DNA from: a virus | IMG/VR virus record: IMGVR_UViG_3300037584_001599 | Coordinates: 1-36,835 of that record | DNA length: 36,835 nt | Strand: one strand, 5' to 3' | Part shown: piece by piece, positions 1-7,568 of the stretch | Layout: each line of letters opens with the position of its first letter | Numbering within the stretch: the first letter of the stretch is position 1 | The notes under the pieces: generated by a model | What the model was told of the DNA's origin: nothing | The model's database searches: none | The model's input: the letters and a program-made list of their open reading frames with translations, nothing else | Translations under genes and position numbers: made by a program

Positions 1-1041
1 ACGTTTGCTAATGCTAGAATATCTGCGTCAAGTGTTACACAACACGTTACTGGTATATCATCTACGCAATCACAAAAATTAGGTTATATAACAGTAAATG
101 GGGCTGCAAATCTAGACACTATGCAGACTAATATATCGTCAAATGCAACCACTGCTGGTAATGCACTCCCAAAAGCTGGTGGTACAATGACAGGTAATAT
201 TGATATGGACAATAATAATCTTGTTGATGTAGGAGATTTTAATATTCCTAGCACACTAACAATACAAGCAGGTGGTGATATTACTGTTGCAGGCACAACA
301 ACATTCCAAGAAACAACTGATCATGAATCTCACAGCTCGTGGACAGATAATTCAAAAATAAGATTAGGTAGCTCAAATGATTTAGAAATATATCACGATG
401 GTAGTGATTCTTATGTTAGTGATACAGGAACTGGTGATTTAATTTTAAAAGGTAGCAGTAATGTTAAAATAGAAAGCGCAGATGGGAAAAAGATGTTTAT
501 GGGGAATGGCTCGCAATCCTTTTTATATCATGACAATAATATAAAACTACAAACAACAAGTATAGGTGTTAATATAACAGGTAAAATTGATGCAGACTCT
601 ATTCATAGACAACCTCATTTTATATCATTTATGATTCAAGGAAATCCATTTGCAGATACACCTGGAACAAATTTTAAACTATTACCTATATCAAGTAGCG
701 GCGGTAGTGCAGCGAATAATTTTTCATCTCCAAATACAGACGCCTATATAGTAGCACCTTATGGTGGAAGAATAAAATCACTTATTATAAGAAACGTTAG
801 GAATACACCTACTAGTGGGCCAACAAGAATAAGAGTTTATAAAAATGGAGCTACAAGTTCAACAACTGGTTACGTCACCCCAACTGGAACAGGTGTGGGT
901 ATGTATGCTAGATGGACGTTTAGTGATACATTTAGCCAATACGATAGAATTCAAATGGCTTTTAATTCTAGTAGTAGTACAACAGATTGGAAAGATTGTA
1001 CTGCAGTTTTAGAAATGCAATACGATAATTATAGTTATTAA
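1..1041 (+). CDS. Tail-fibre-like virion protein, C-terminal part (cut by the window edge)
   Basis: The reading frame is open from the first base, so the gene begins before the window; the ATG at 121 is probably internal. The visible 346 residues are rich in Ser, Thr, Asn and Gly. They include a 'GGTMTGNID' segment and, at about bases 355-480, the pattern 'RLGSSNDLEIYHDGSDSY' followed by 'GDLILKGSSNVKI'. These elements recur in tail fibres and tail-associated proteins of marine phages. The last ~140 residues have a more globular, beta-rich look with conserved aromatic residues and could be a receptor-binding tip. The role as a distal adhesin is inferred from composition and from its place beside the virion module. 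No enzymatic motif is visible. Confidence 0.7.
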   Translation, partial: TFANARISASSVTQHVTGISSTQSQKLGYITVNGAANLDTMQTNISSNATTAGNALPKAGGTMTGNIDMDNNNLVDVGDFNIPSTLTIQAGGDITVAGTTTFQETTDHESHSSWTDNSKIRLGSSNDLEIYHDGSDSYVSDTGTGDLILKGSSNVKIESADGKKMFMGNGSQSFLYHDNNIKLQTTSIGVNITGKIDADSIHRQPHFISFMIQGNPFADTPGTNFKLLPISSSGGSAANNFSSPNTDAYIVAPYGGRIKSLIIRNVRNTPTSGPTRIRVYKNGATSSTTGYVTPTGTGVGMYARWTFSDTFSQYDRIQMAFNSSSSTTDWKDCTAVLEMQYDNYSY

Positions 1042-1053
1042 AATTAATAAATT

Positions 1054-1539
1054 ATGAAAGAAAATCACGAATATAATATTATAACTGATGGTGATCAAAG
1101 ATATGTAAATGGAGATCTTATATTTGTACCGTACATGGAAGGCACTAATGATGAAATATATAAGCATTATATTGAAAAAGTTCTAGCATTAGATTGGAAA
1201 CATTATAAACTTTATTTAACAGGGGGTATTTTACATGGCTGGAAAACAACAGATATAGATATTTGTATTACAGGTGAAGTAGACGATGACTTACCTATAT
1301 TAATGGAAAAATGTCACGCTATAGGACCTATAGATATATATTACTGTTCAACTGTTGAAGATATTTTTAAAATTTCAACTGACGGAAAAGTATGGGAATT
1401 TGCAAAATCAAGGTCAGTATTAGAAGATGGTTTTACTCCATTAAGAGGCGTATGGAAAAAAGACGGTTTATTTTGGATGTCAGAAAAATTTAACGCAAAA
1501 GGAAAAACATACGATAAAGAACCTTTAGCATTAAATTAA
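1054..1539 (+). CDS. Nucleotidyltransferase-like protein (pol beta superfamily pattern)
   Basis: This 161-residue protein contains 'LTGGILHGWKTTDIDICITG' at residues 55-74. That matches the signature of the DNA polymerase beta-type nucleotidyltransferase superfamily: a Gly-Gly turn, a short helix, then Asp-x-Asp (D67, D69) to bind metal. A candidate third carboxylate lies at D94 in 'PIDIYYC'. Family members transfer nucleotides to tRNAs, proteins, antibiotics or other small molecules; the substrate cannot be told here. The protein is short for the family, so it may be a minimal nucleotidyltransferase. It starts 12 bases after the tail-fibre gene and reads the same way, so it is probably co-transcribed late. 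There is no Shine-Dalgarno; the leader is A/T-rich. Confidence 0.6.
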   Translation: MKENHEYNIITDGDQRYVNGDLIFVPYMEGTNDEIYKHYIEKVLALDWKHYKLYLTGGILHGWKTTDIDICITGEVDDDLPILMEKCHAIGPIDIYYCSTVEDIFKISTDGKVWEFAKSRSVLEDGFTPLRGVWKKDGLFWMSEKFNAKGKTYDKEPLALN

Positions 1540-1606
1540 TAAAAGTAAAAATTGCGTAAAATACGTAATGATATAAACATAGTAATAACAATTAAAATTA
1601 AATTTT

Positions 1607-1873
1607 ATGGCAAAGAAAACAGATGATTTAAAAATCACAGACGAAGAATTAAAACTAATTCAAGAACAAGTAAACGTTATCAATAATTTGCAAATGCAAA
1701 TTGGTGGTTTAGAAATGCAAAAACAAATTGCAGTACTTACAGTGCAAAAGTCACAAGGTGAGTTAAGTCAATTACAAAATACACTTGAAGAAAAGTACGG
1801 TAAAGTATCTGTAAATTTAACAGATGGTACTATAAAAGAAATTGAAGAAGATGAGCCTAGTAAGGAAGATTAG
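1607..1873 (+). CDS. Small coiled-coil protein, function unknown
   Basis: Eighty-eight residues, mostly charged and Gln-rich helix. Residues about 15-65 show regular spacing of Leu, Ile and Val with Gln and Glu between, as in a coiled coil, followed by an acidic tail ('EIEEDEPSKED'). It could be a chaperone or assembly cofactor, but nothing in the sequence fixes a function. The preceding 67-base gap is A/T-rich and contains AATACGTAAT, also found before the gene at 17798. The stop lies inside the next gene, suggesting translational coupling. Confidence 0.6.
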   Translation: MAKKTDDLKITDEELKLIQEQVNVINNLQMQIGGLEMQKQIAVLTVQKSQGELSQLQNTLEEKYGKVSVNLTDGTIKEIEEDEPSKED

Positions 1874-2069
1874 TATTGGACGAGATTATAAAAATGATGC
1901 AATGCACTATGCTGTAGGTCAAGAAGTTTACGGAGGGCACACTATATGTGATATAGTTGAACAAGATGATAAATTTTCTATTTTTATTAAAAAGAAAAAT
2001 GAAGTTTTACCTTGGAAAGATTTCAATAAAAATATGGCAATTGCAGTCGAATATAATTTGGAATATTAA
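1851..2069 (+). CDS. Small hypothetical protein
   Basis: I place the start at the ATG at 1851 (72 residues, beginning MSLVRKISIG). A TTG three codons earlier is possible but less likely. It overlaps the end of the upstream gene by 23 bases, and its TAA shares a base with the ATG of the next gene (TAATG at 2067-2071), so the three are probably translated as a coupled set. The sequence looks like a compact alpha/beta domain with 'YAVGQEVYGGHTICDI', but I recognise no family. Confidence 0.6.
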   Translation: MSLVRKISIGRDYKNDAMHYAVGQEVYGGHTICDIVEQDDKFSIFIKKKNEVLPWKDFNKNMAIAVEYNLEY

Positions 2070-2656
2070 TGCAAAGTGTATTTGATTTTATAATAAAACC
2101 AAAATCCAATAGATACGACAATACCAAACAAATCGGTGATTCAGAATTACTGTTAAACACAGAAATATCAGATCACCGGTATGTTAGTCGTGTTGGAATT
2201 GTTTTAGCCACACCTAAATACGAAAAAACTGAAATTAAAACTGGTGATGAAGTAATTGTTCATCATAATGTTTTTAGAAGATGGTATGATGTATACGGTG
2301 TAGAAAAAAACAGCAGGAGTTATTATAAAGAAAACCAATACTTTGTAAAGTCAGACCAAATTTTTCTTTACAAAAGAAATAATAAATGGCATGCGCCTAA
2401 GGGTTATTGTTTTATTAAACCAATTGAATCAAATAATATATTATTAGAAAAAGAAGTTCCATTAAGAGGTATTATCAAATATGTTGATAGTGAGCTTAAA
2501 GATATAAATAAAGAAGATTTAGTTGGATTTACGCCAAGCAGTGAATATGAATTTATTGTTGATGGCGAAAGATTATATAGAGTATTAACTAATTCAATAT
2601 CTATTAAGTATGAACGTCAAGGAAACGAAAAAGAATATAATCCAAGCTGGGCATAA
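2069..2656 (+). CDS. Tandem GroES-like co-chaperonin candidate
   Basis: This 195-residue protein reads as two consecutive GroES-type folds. In the first (about 5-103), 'FIIKPKSNRY' matches the opening 'IRPLHDRV' strand of GroES, 'VSRVGIVLATP' matches 'TRGEVLAVG', 'EIKTGDEVIVHH' matches 'VKVGDIVIF', and 'VKSDQIFLY' matches 'SESDILAI'. In the second (about 110-183), 'GYCFIKPIE', 'LRGIIKYVD' and 'EFIVDGERLYRVLTNSISI' repeat the same order, with the ending resembling 'KIDNEEVLIMSESDILAI'. Phage co-chaperonins such as T4 gp31 replace host GroES so that GroEL can fold the capsid protein. The position upstream of packaging and capsid genes fits that role. The family call is by eye; the tandem arrangement is unusual. 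A mobile loop is not obvious in the second half. Confidence 0.55.
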   Translation: MQSVFDFIIKPKSNRYDNTKQIGDSELLLNTEISDHRYVSRVGIVLATPKYEKTEIKTGDEVIVHHNVFRRWYDVYGVEKNSRSYYKENQYFVKSDQIFLYKRNNKWHAPKGYCFIKPIESNNILLEKEVPLRGIIKYVDSELKDINKEDLVGFTPSSEYEFIVDGERLYRVLTNSISIKYERQGNEKEYNPSWA

Positions 2657-2885
2657 AGCAGTTGAAGAACTGATTAAAGTTGCTAAAGAAAGAATTGTTG
2701 ATTCGGATGATGATGTTTCAGCAGATAGATTAAAGAATGCAGCGGCAACAAAAAAGCTAGCCATATTTGACGCTTTTGAAATACTTAATCGTATTGAAGA
2801 AGAAAAAAATATGTTAGAAGATAAGCCTAAAGAAATTAAAAAAGAAAAAGCTTTTAGAGGTTTTGCGGAAGGGAGGTCTAGGTAA
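2610..2885 (+). CDS. Putative small terminase subunit
   Basis: A 91-residue, almost wholly helical, charged protein directly upstream of the large terminase and joined to it by a TAATG stop/start overlap. It overlaps the preceding gene by 47 bases. The segment 'SADRLKNAAATKKLAIFDAF' and the following 'ILNRIEEEKNMLE' suggest a helical oligomerisation region. Small terminases are short helical proteins that recognise viral DNA and activate the large subunit, and are usually encoded just before it. The call rests mainly on position and size. Its last codons also contain GGAGGT, which may act as a ribosome binding site for the large terminase. Confidence 0.5.
   Translation: MNVKETKKNIIQAGHKAVEELIKVAKERIVDSDDDVSADRLKNAAATKKLAIFDAFEILNRIEEEKNMLEDKPKEIKKEKAFRGFAEGRSR
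2872..2877 (+). promoter_or_regulatory. Shine-Dalgarno-like site before the large terminase
   Basis: GGAGGT lies seven bases before the terminase ATG at 2885. It stands out because nearly every other gene here has an A/T-rich leader with no such site. It also encodes residues near the C-terminus of the upstream protein, so it may be coincidental. Confidence 0.45.
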
Positions 2886-5116
2886 TGTATAAACAAACAT
2901 TATATAACGTTATAGAGCCTATAAAAATTAATACAATAAAAAGGCTTAACAAATCAAAAAAGTGGAAATACGGCTATAATAAAGAGCATGACGTTGTTGT
3001 TATAAGCAAGTCTGGTCAGATTGGCGAAATATACCAAATACAAAACTTAAAAATAGCTTTACCTAAGCAAAAAAATATATATAAGTTTAAAACTAACAAG
3101 TGGAGTAGATTTGAATATCCAAAAGTTTTAGAAAAAATTAAAACTGTTTTTGATTTTAAACAATATCCACAAGACTTTAAAGAAAAATGGTATGATTACA
3201 TCGATAATGAATTCACTCGTAGAGAAGAAGGTTTTTGGTTTTACAATAAAGGCATTCCTACTTACATTAGTGGTACTCATTACATGTACTTGCAGTGGTC
3301 TAAGATTGACGTCGGGGCTCCCGAATTTAGAGAATCAAATAGATTATTCTTTATTTTCTGGGAAGCTTGTAAGGCAGATTCACGATCCTATGGGATGTGT
3401 TATCTTAAGAACAGGAGGTCCGGGTTTTCTTTCATGGCATCAGGAGAGGTTGTTAACTTGGCAACCATATCAAGTGACAGTAGGTATGGTATATTATCAA
3501 AGTCCGGTGCCGACGCCAAGAAGATGTTCACAGATAAGGTGGTTCCCATCTCTGTCAATTACCCCTTCTTTTTCAAACCGACCCAGGACGGAATGGACCG
3601 CCCAAAGACCGAGCTTGCCTACCGTGTCCCCGCAACCAAGTACACCCGTCGTAAACTTACCGCCGCCGCCACCGACGAAACCTTACAGGATGAATTACAG
3701 GGTCTCGACACCACCATCGATTGGAAAAACACCGGTGACAACGCCTACGATGGGGAGAAACTCAAACTCCTCGTACATGATGAATCGGGGAAGTGGGAAC
3801 GTCCGAACAACATCCTCAACAACTGGAGGGTTACGAAAACCACATTAAGATTAGGTAGTAGAATTATTGGTAAGTGTATGATGGGTTCAACAAGCAACTC
3901 GTCAGATAAAGGAGGTGAGGAATTTAAAAAATTATATAATGACTCAGACGTTACAAAAAGAAACCGCAATGGACAGACTCGCTCAGGATTATATTCTTTG
4001 TTCATTCCTATGGAATGGAATTTCGAAGGATTCATTGATTCTTATGGAGTACCTGTATTCGAAACTCCCAAAAAAGAAGTTAAAGATGTCCACGGATCAA
4101 TTATTGATGTGGGAGTTATTAGCCACTGGGAAAACGAAGTTGAAGGTTTAAAAGGAGATCAAGACGCTTTAAATGAATTTTATAGACAATTCCCGCGAAC
4201 CGAAGAGCACGCGTTTAGAGACGAAACAAAAAACAGCATATTTAATTTAACAAAAATTTACGAACAAATTGATTACAATGATGAAGTCGCAAATCTGTCA
4301 CAAATTACCGTCGGCAGTTTTACGTGGAAAAATGGAATTAAAGATACAAAGGTCCAGTTTACGCCAAATCCTAACGGAAGGTTTAAAATCAGCTGGGTTC
4401 CGAATGTAAAATTACAAAATAATATTATAATTAAAAACGGTATAAAATATCCTGGTAATGAGCATATGGGTGCGTTTGGATGTGATAGTTATGATATATC
4501 TGGGACTACTGACGGGCAAGGTTCTAAAGGTTCATTACATGGTTTAACTAAGTTTAGTATGGAAAACGCTCCTGCTAATATATTTTTTTTAGAATATATA
4601 GCTAGACCACAAACAGCGGAAATGTTTTTTGAAGACGTTTTAATGGCATTAGTATTTTACGGCATGCCTTTATTAGCAGAAAACAATAAACCAAGACTTT
4701 TATATTATTTAAAAAGAAGAGGCTATAGAGGTTATTCAATGAATAGACCTGATAAAGCCAGAAATAAATTATCAGTTACAGAAAAAGAAATAGGTGGAAT
4801 ACCTAACTCAAGCGAGGATATAAGACAAGCTCACGCTGCTGCAATTGAAACATATATTAACGATCATGTTGGTATTACTGGAGATGGAACATATGGAGGC
4901 ATATATTTTAATAGAACATTAAATGACTGGGCTAAGTTTGATATAAACAAAAGAACAAAATTTGATGCCGCTATAAGTTCTGGGCTAGCAATTATGGCTT
5001 GTAATAAAAATAAATACAAACCTAATGTTGAAAGAATAAAATCAAAAGTAAATATTAATTTTTCAAAATACGAAAATAAAGGAACTACATCAAAAATAAT
5101 AAAAAATTATGGCTGA
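2885..5116 (+). CDS. terL: Terminase large subunit (packaging ATPase and nuclease)
   Basis: This 743-residue protein is the motor that pumps DNA into the prohead and cuts the concatemer. The ATPase half shows a Walker A variant at 175-182 ('KNRRSGFS', Arg in place of the usual Lys, as in several phage terminases), a Walker B at about 295-300 ('LLVHDE', D299 and E300) and a coupling-motif-like 'GSTSN' segment just after. The nuclease half has 'GCDSYD' (D534, D537) and a late Asp in 'KFDAAISSG' (D694), consistent with RNase H-fold metal ligands. Length is near the top of the family range. The last eight bases overlap the portal start (ATGGCTGA). The ATPase half contains a block of much higher G+C and different codon use (see 3400-3840) without breaking the frame. 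Confidence 0.93.
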   Translation: MYKQTLYNVIEPIKINTIKRLNKSKKWKYGYNKEHDVVVISKSGQIGEIYQIQNLKIALPKQKNIYKFKTNKWSRFEYPKVLEKIKTVFDFKQYPQDFKEKWYDYIDNEFTRREEGFWFYNKGIPTYISGTHYMYLQWSKIDVGAPEFRESNRLFFIFWEACKADSRSYGMCYLKNRRSGFSFMASGEVVNLATISSDSRYGILSKSGADAKKMFTDKVVPISVNYPFFFKPTQDGMDRPKTELAYRVPATKYTRRKLTAAATDETLQDELQGLDTTIDWKNTGDNAYDGEKLKLLVHDESGKWERPNNILNNWRVTKTTLRLGSRIIGKCMMGSTSNSSDKGGEEFKKLYNDSDVTKRNRNGQTRSGLYSLFIPMEWNFEGFIDSYGVPVFETPKKEVKDVHGSIIDVGVISHWENEVEGLKGDQDALNEFYRQFPRTEEHAFRDETKNSIFNLTKIYEQIDYNDEVANLSQITVGSFTWKNGIKDTKVQFTPNPNGRFKISWVPNVKLQNNIIIKNGIKYPGNEHMGAFGCDSYDISGTTDGQGSKGSLHGLTKFSMENAPANIFFLEYIARPQTAEMFFEDVLMALVFYGMPLLAENNKPRLLYYLKRRGYRGYSMNRPDKARNKLSVTEKEIGGIPNSSEDIRQAHAAAIETYINDHVGITGDGTYGGIYFNRTLNDWAKFDINKRTKFDAAISSGLAIMACNKNKYKPNVERIKSKVNINFSKYENKGTTSKIIKNYG
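3400..3840 (+). other. High-G+C codon-shifted block inside the large terminase gene
   Basis: Counting by hand, 3541-3840 has 159 G or C in 300 bases (53%). The 60 bases just after it have 35%, and the rest of the window is about one-third G+C. Within the block, Arg is mostly CGT or CGC instead of AGA, and Ala, Thr, Asp, Asn and Leu codons mostly end in C (GCC, ACC, GAC, AAC, CTC). The right edge is abrupt at about 3840; the left edge is softer, at about 3400. The protein stays in frame and keeps terminase motifs from Walker A through Walker B. Confidence 0.9.
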
Positions 5117-7535
5117 ATCAGTTATGAAAAACTACTTTCCAAGTCAAACGGCTAGCGATGATAAAAAAATCTCGATGGAGTATGGCTTAGAAGTTGCTAA
5201 AGCTATAGAAAATGAGTGGTTTAAAAAATCATCTGGTATTAACAGATATTTACAAAATCAAAATAATTTTCATAAACTAAAGTTATACGCTAGAGGAGAG
5301 CAAAGCATACAAAAATATAAAGACGAATTATCTATTAATGGTGATTTATCATATCTTAATTTAGATTGGAAACCAGTTCCTATTATACCTAAATTTGTTG
5401 ATATAGTTGTAAATGGTATAGCTGAAAGAACATATGATATAAAAGCATATTCTCAAGACCCATATGGTGTACAAAAAAGAACCGCATATATGCAATCCTT
5501 AATGGTTGATATGGAAACTATATCAATAACCGATTATATACAACAAAATTTTGGAATAAATTTGTCTAATACTCCTAAAGAAAATTTACCAGCTAATGAT
5601 GAAGAATTGCAACTACATATGCAATTAAACTACAAGCAGGCTATTGAAATAGCTGAAGAACAAGCTATTCAAACAATATTTAATCAAAACAACTACGAAT
5701 TAACTAAGAAAAGATTCTATTATGATTTAGCCGTTATAGGTATAGGTTGTGTAAAAAATATTTTTACTCAATCAGAAGGTATTAAAATAGAATATGTTGA
5801 TCCCGCAAATATAGTTTATTCAAAAAGTGAATCACCTTATTTTGATGATTTATATTACATTGGCGAAATGAAATCAGTAAATTTAAATGAACTTAAAAAA
5901 GAATTTCCTGACTTAACTAATGAAGACATGGATCAACTGTTAAAAAATGGAGGTGGCAGTTATAATTTAACAAACAGATATACTCAGCAAGCAAGCAAAG
6001 CGGATAATAATACTATAGAGGTTTTATATTTTAATTATAAAACTTATATGAATGAAGTTTATAAAGTAAAAGAAACAGCAACAGGCGCCGAAAAAATTAT
6101 AAGAAAGTCTGATGCGTTTAATCCCCCTAATCATGTTAAAGGATTAAAATTTGAACGTATTGCTAAAAACATAGAGGTTCTTTATGAAGGTGTATATATA
6201 CCAGGAGCTAAAAAGCTTCTTAAATGGAATTTATGTGAGAATATGTTGCGAGAAAAGAGCGATGTTAATAAAGTAAAATTAAATTATTCTTTGGTTGCTC
6301 CTAGAATGTATAATGGGAATATTGAATCTTTAGTAGGGCGTATTACAGGCTTTGCTGATATGATACAACTAACTCATTTAAAAATACAACAAATATTAGC
6401 TAGAATGGTTCCAGATGGAGTTTATGTTGATGCTGATGGTTTGGCTGAAGTTGATTTGGGTAATGGAACAAATTATAATCCACAAGAAGCATTGAACATG
6501 TTTTTTCAAACTGGTAGTATAATTGGTAGATCATTTACATCTGACGGCGATATGAATCCAGGTAAAGTACCTATTCAGGAAATTAGTAATTCTGCAGGAA
6601 CAAATAAACTAGCGGCATTAATAAGCACTTATAATTATTATATGCAAATGATTAGAGATGCTACTGGGTTAAATGAAGCTAGAGATGCAAGCACACCTGA
6701 TAAACACGCTTTAGTTGGTATACAAAAATTAGCTGCCGCTAATAGTAATACAGCAACTAGACATATATTACAAGGAGGTTTATTTTTAACAGCTGAGACT
6801 GCTGAAAAAATATCATTAAGAATATCTGATGTATTAGAATATTCTCCAACCGCAAATGCTTTTATACAAAGTATTGGGGCACATAACGTTGCTACATTAG
6901 GAGAATTGTCAGAATTACATTTACACGACTTTGGTATATTTTTAGAATTAGAACCTGATGAAGAACAAAAACAAGTATTAGAAAATAATATTCAAGTTGC
7001 AATAGGTCAAAATAATATTGAATTAGAAGATGCTATTGATATAAGAATGATAAAAAATGTTAAGTTAGCTAATCAATTGCTTAAACTTCGTAGAAAGAAA
7101 AAAATACAAAGAGACCAGCAGTTGGCACAACAAAACATACAAGCACAGGCTCAGGCCAATGCTCAAGCACAACAAGTTGCGGCTCAAGCGGAGGTGCAAA
7201 AACAACAAGCGTTAACTCAAAGTAAAATTCAATTAGAACAAGCTAAGAATCAGATGGACATGAATAAATTAATGCAAGAGGCTGATTTGAAAAAGCAATT
7301 GATGATGTTAGAATTTGAAATGAACATGCAGTTACATAACGCAAAAAATAATATTGAAAAAGAAAAGGTAAAAGAAAAAGAAGATCGTAAAGATGAAAGA
7401 ACTAAAATACAGGCCTCTCAACAAAGCGAACTAATTAATCAACGTAAAAATAATTTACCACCTAAAAGCTTTGAATCTGGTGGGAATGATATTTTAAGCG
7501 GTGATTTTGGCTTAGGTGCATTTGAACCTAGGTAA
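5109..7535 (+). CDS. Portal protein
   Basis: This 808-residue protein is the dodecameric head-vertex channel through which DNA enters and leaves. The assignment follows from place (immediately after the terminase and before scaffold and capsid), size and layout. An alpha/beta N-terminal region with 'PKFVDIVVNGIAERTYDI' is followed by a long central wing/stem region. The C-terminal tail (about residues 660-790) is Gln/Ala-rich and then Lys/Glu-rich and should form a long helical barrel or coiled coil. Such extended barrels occur in short-tailed phages. Its ATG overlaps the terminase stop by eight bases, indicating translational coupling. Confidence 0.85.
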   Translation: MAESVMKNYFPSQTASDDKKISMEYGLEVAKAIENEWFKKSSGINRYLQNQNNFHKLKLYARGEQSIQKYKDELSINGDLSYLNLDWKPVPIIPKFVDIVVNGIAERTYDIKAYSQDPYGVQKRTAYMQSLMVDMETISITDYIQQNFGINLSNTPKENLPANDEELQLHMQLNYKQAIEIAEEQAIQTIFNQNNYELTKKRFYYDLAVIGIGCVKNIFTQSEGIKIEYVDPANIVYSKSESPYFDDLYYIGEMKSVNLNELKKEFPDLTNEDMDQLLKNGGGSYNLTNRYTQQASKADNNTIEVLYFNYKTYMNEVYKVKETATGAEKIIRKSDAFNPPNHVKGLKFERIAKNIEVLYEGVYIPGAKKLLKWNLCENMLREKSDVNKVKLNYSLVAPRMYNGNIESLVGRITGFADMIQLTHLKIQQILARMVPDGVYVDADGLAEVDLGNGTNYNPQEALNMFFQTGSIIGRSFTSDGDMNPGKVPIQEISNSAGTNKLAALISTYNYYMQMIRDATGLNEARDASTPDKHALVGIQKLAAANSNTATRHILQGGLFLTAETAEKISLRISDVLEYSPTANAFIQSIGAHNVATLGELSELHLHDFGIFLELEPDEEQKQVLENNIQVAIGQNNIELEDAIDIRMIKNVKLANQLLKLRRKKKIQRDQQLAQQNIQAQAQANAQAQQVAAQAEVQKQQALTQSKIQLEQAKNQMDMNKLMQEADLKKQLMMLEFEMNMQLHNAKNNIEKEKVKEKEDRKDERTKIQASQQSELINQRKNNLPPKSFESGGNDILSGDFGLGAFEPR

Positions 7536-7568
7536 TATATAAATTGTATAATCATATAATATTTTATT

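Noticed and set aside
3150-3848. A long second open frame (232 codons) inside the large terminase
   Set aside because: It is an off-frame by-product of the low-stop, high-G+C block. Its product is Pro/Ser/Thr-rich with no domain, and the terminase frame is clearly the coding one.
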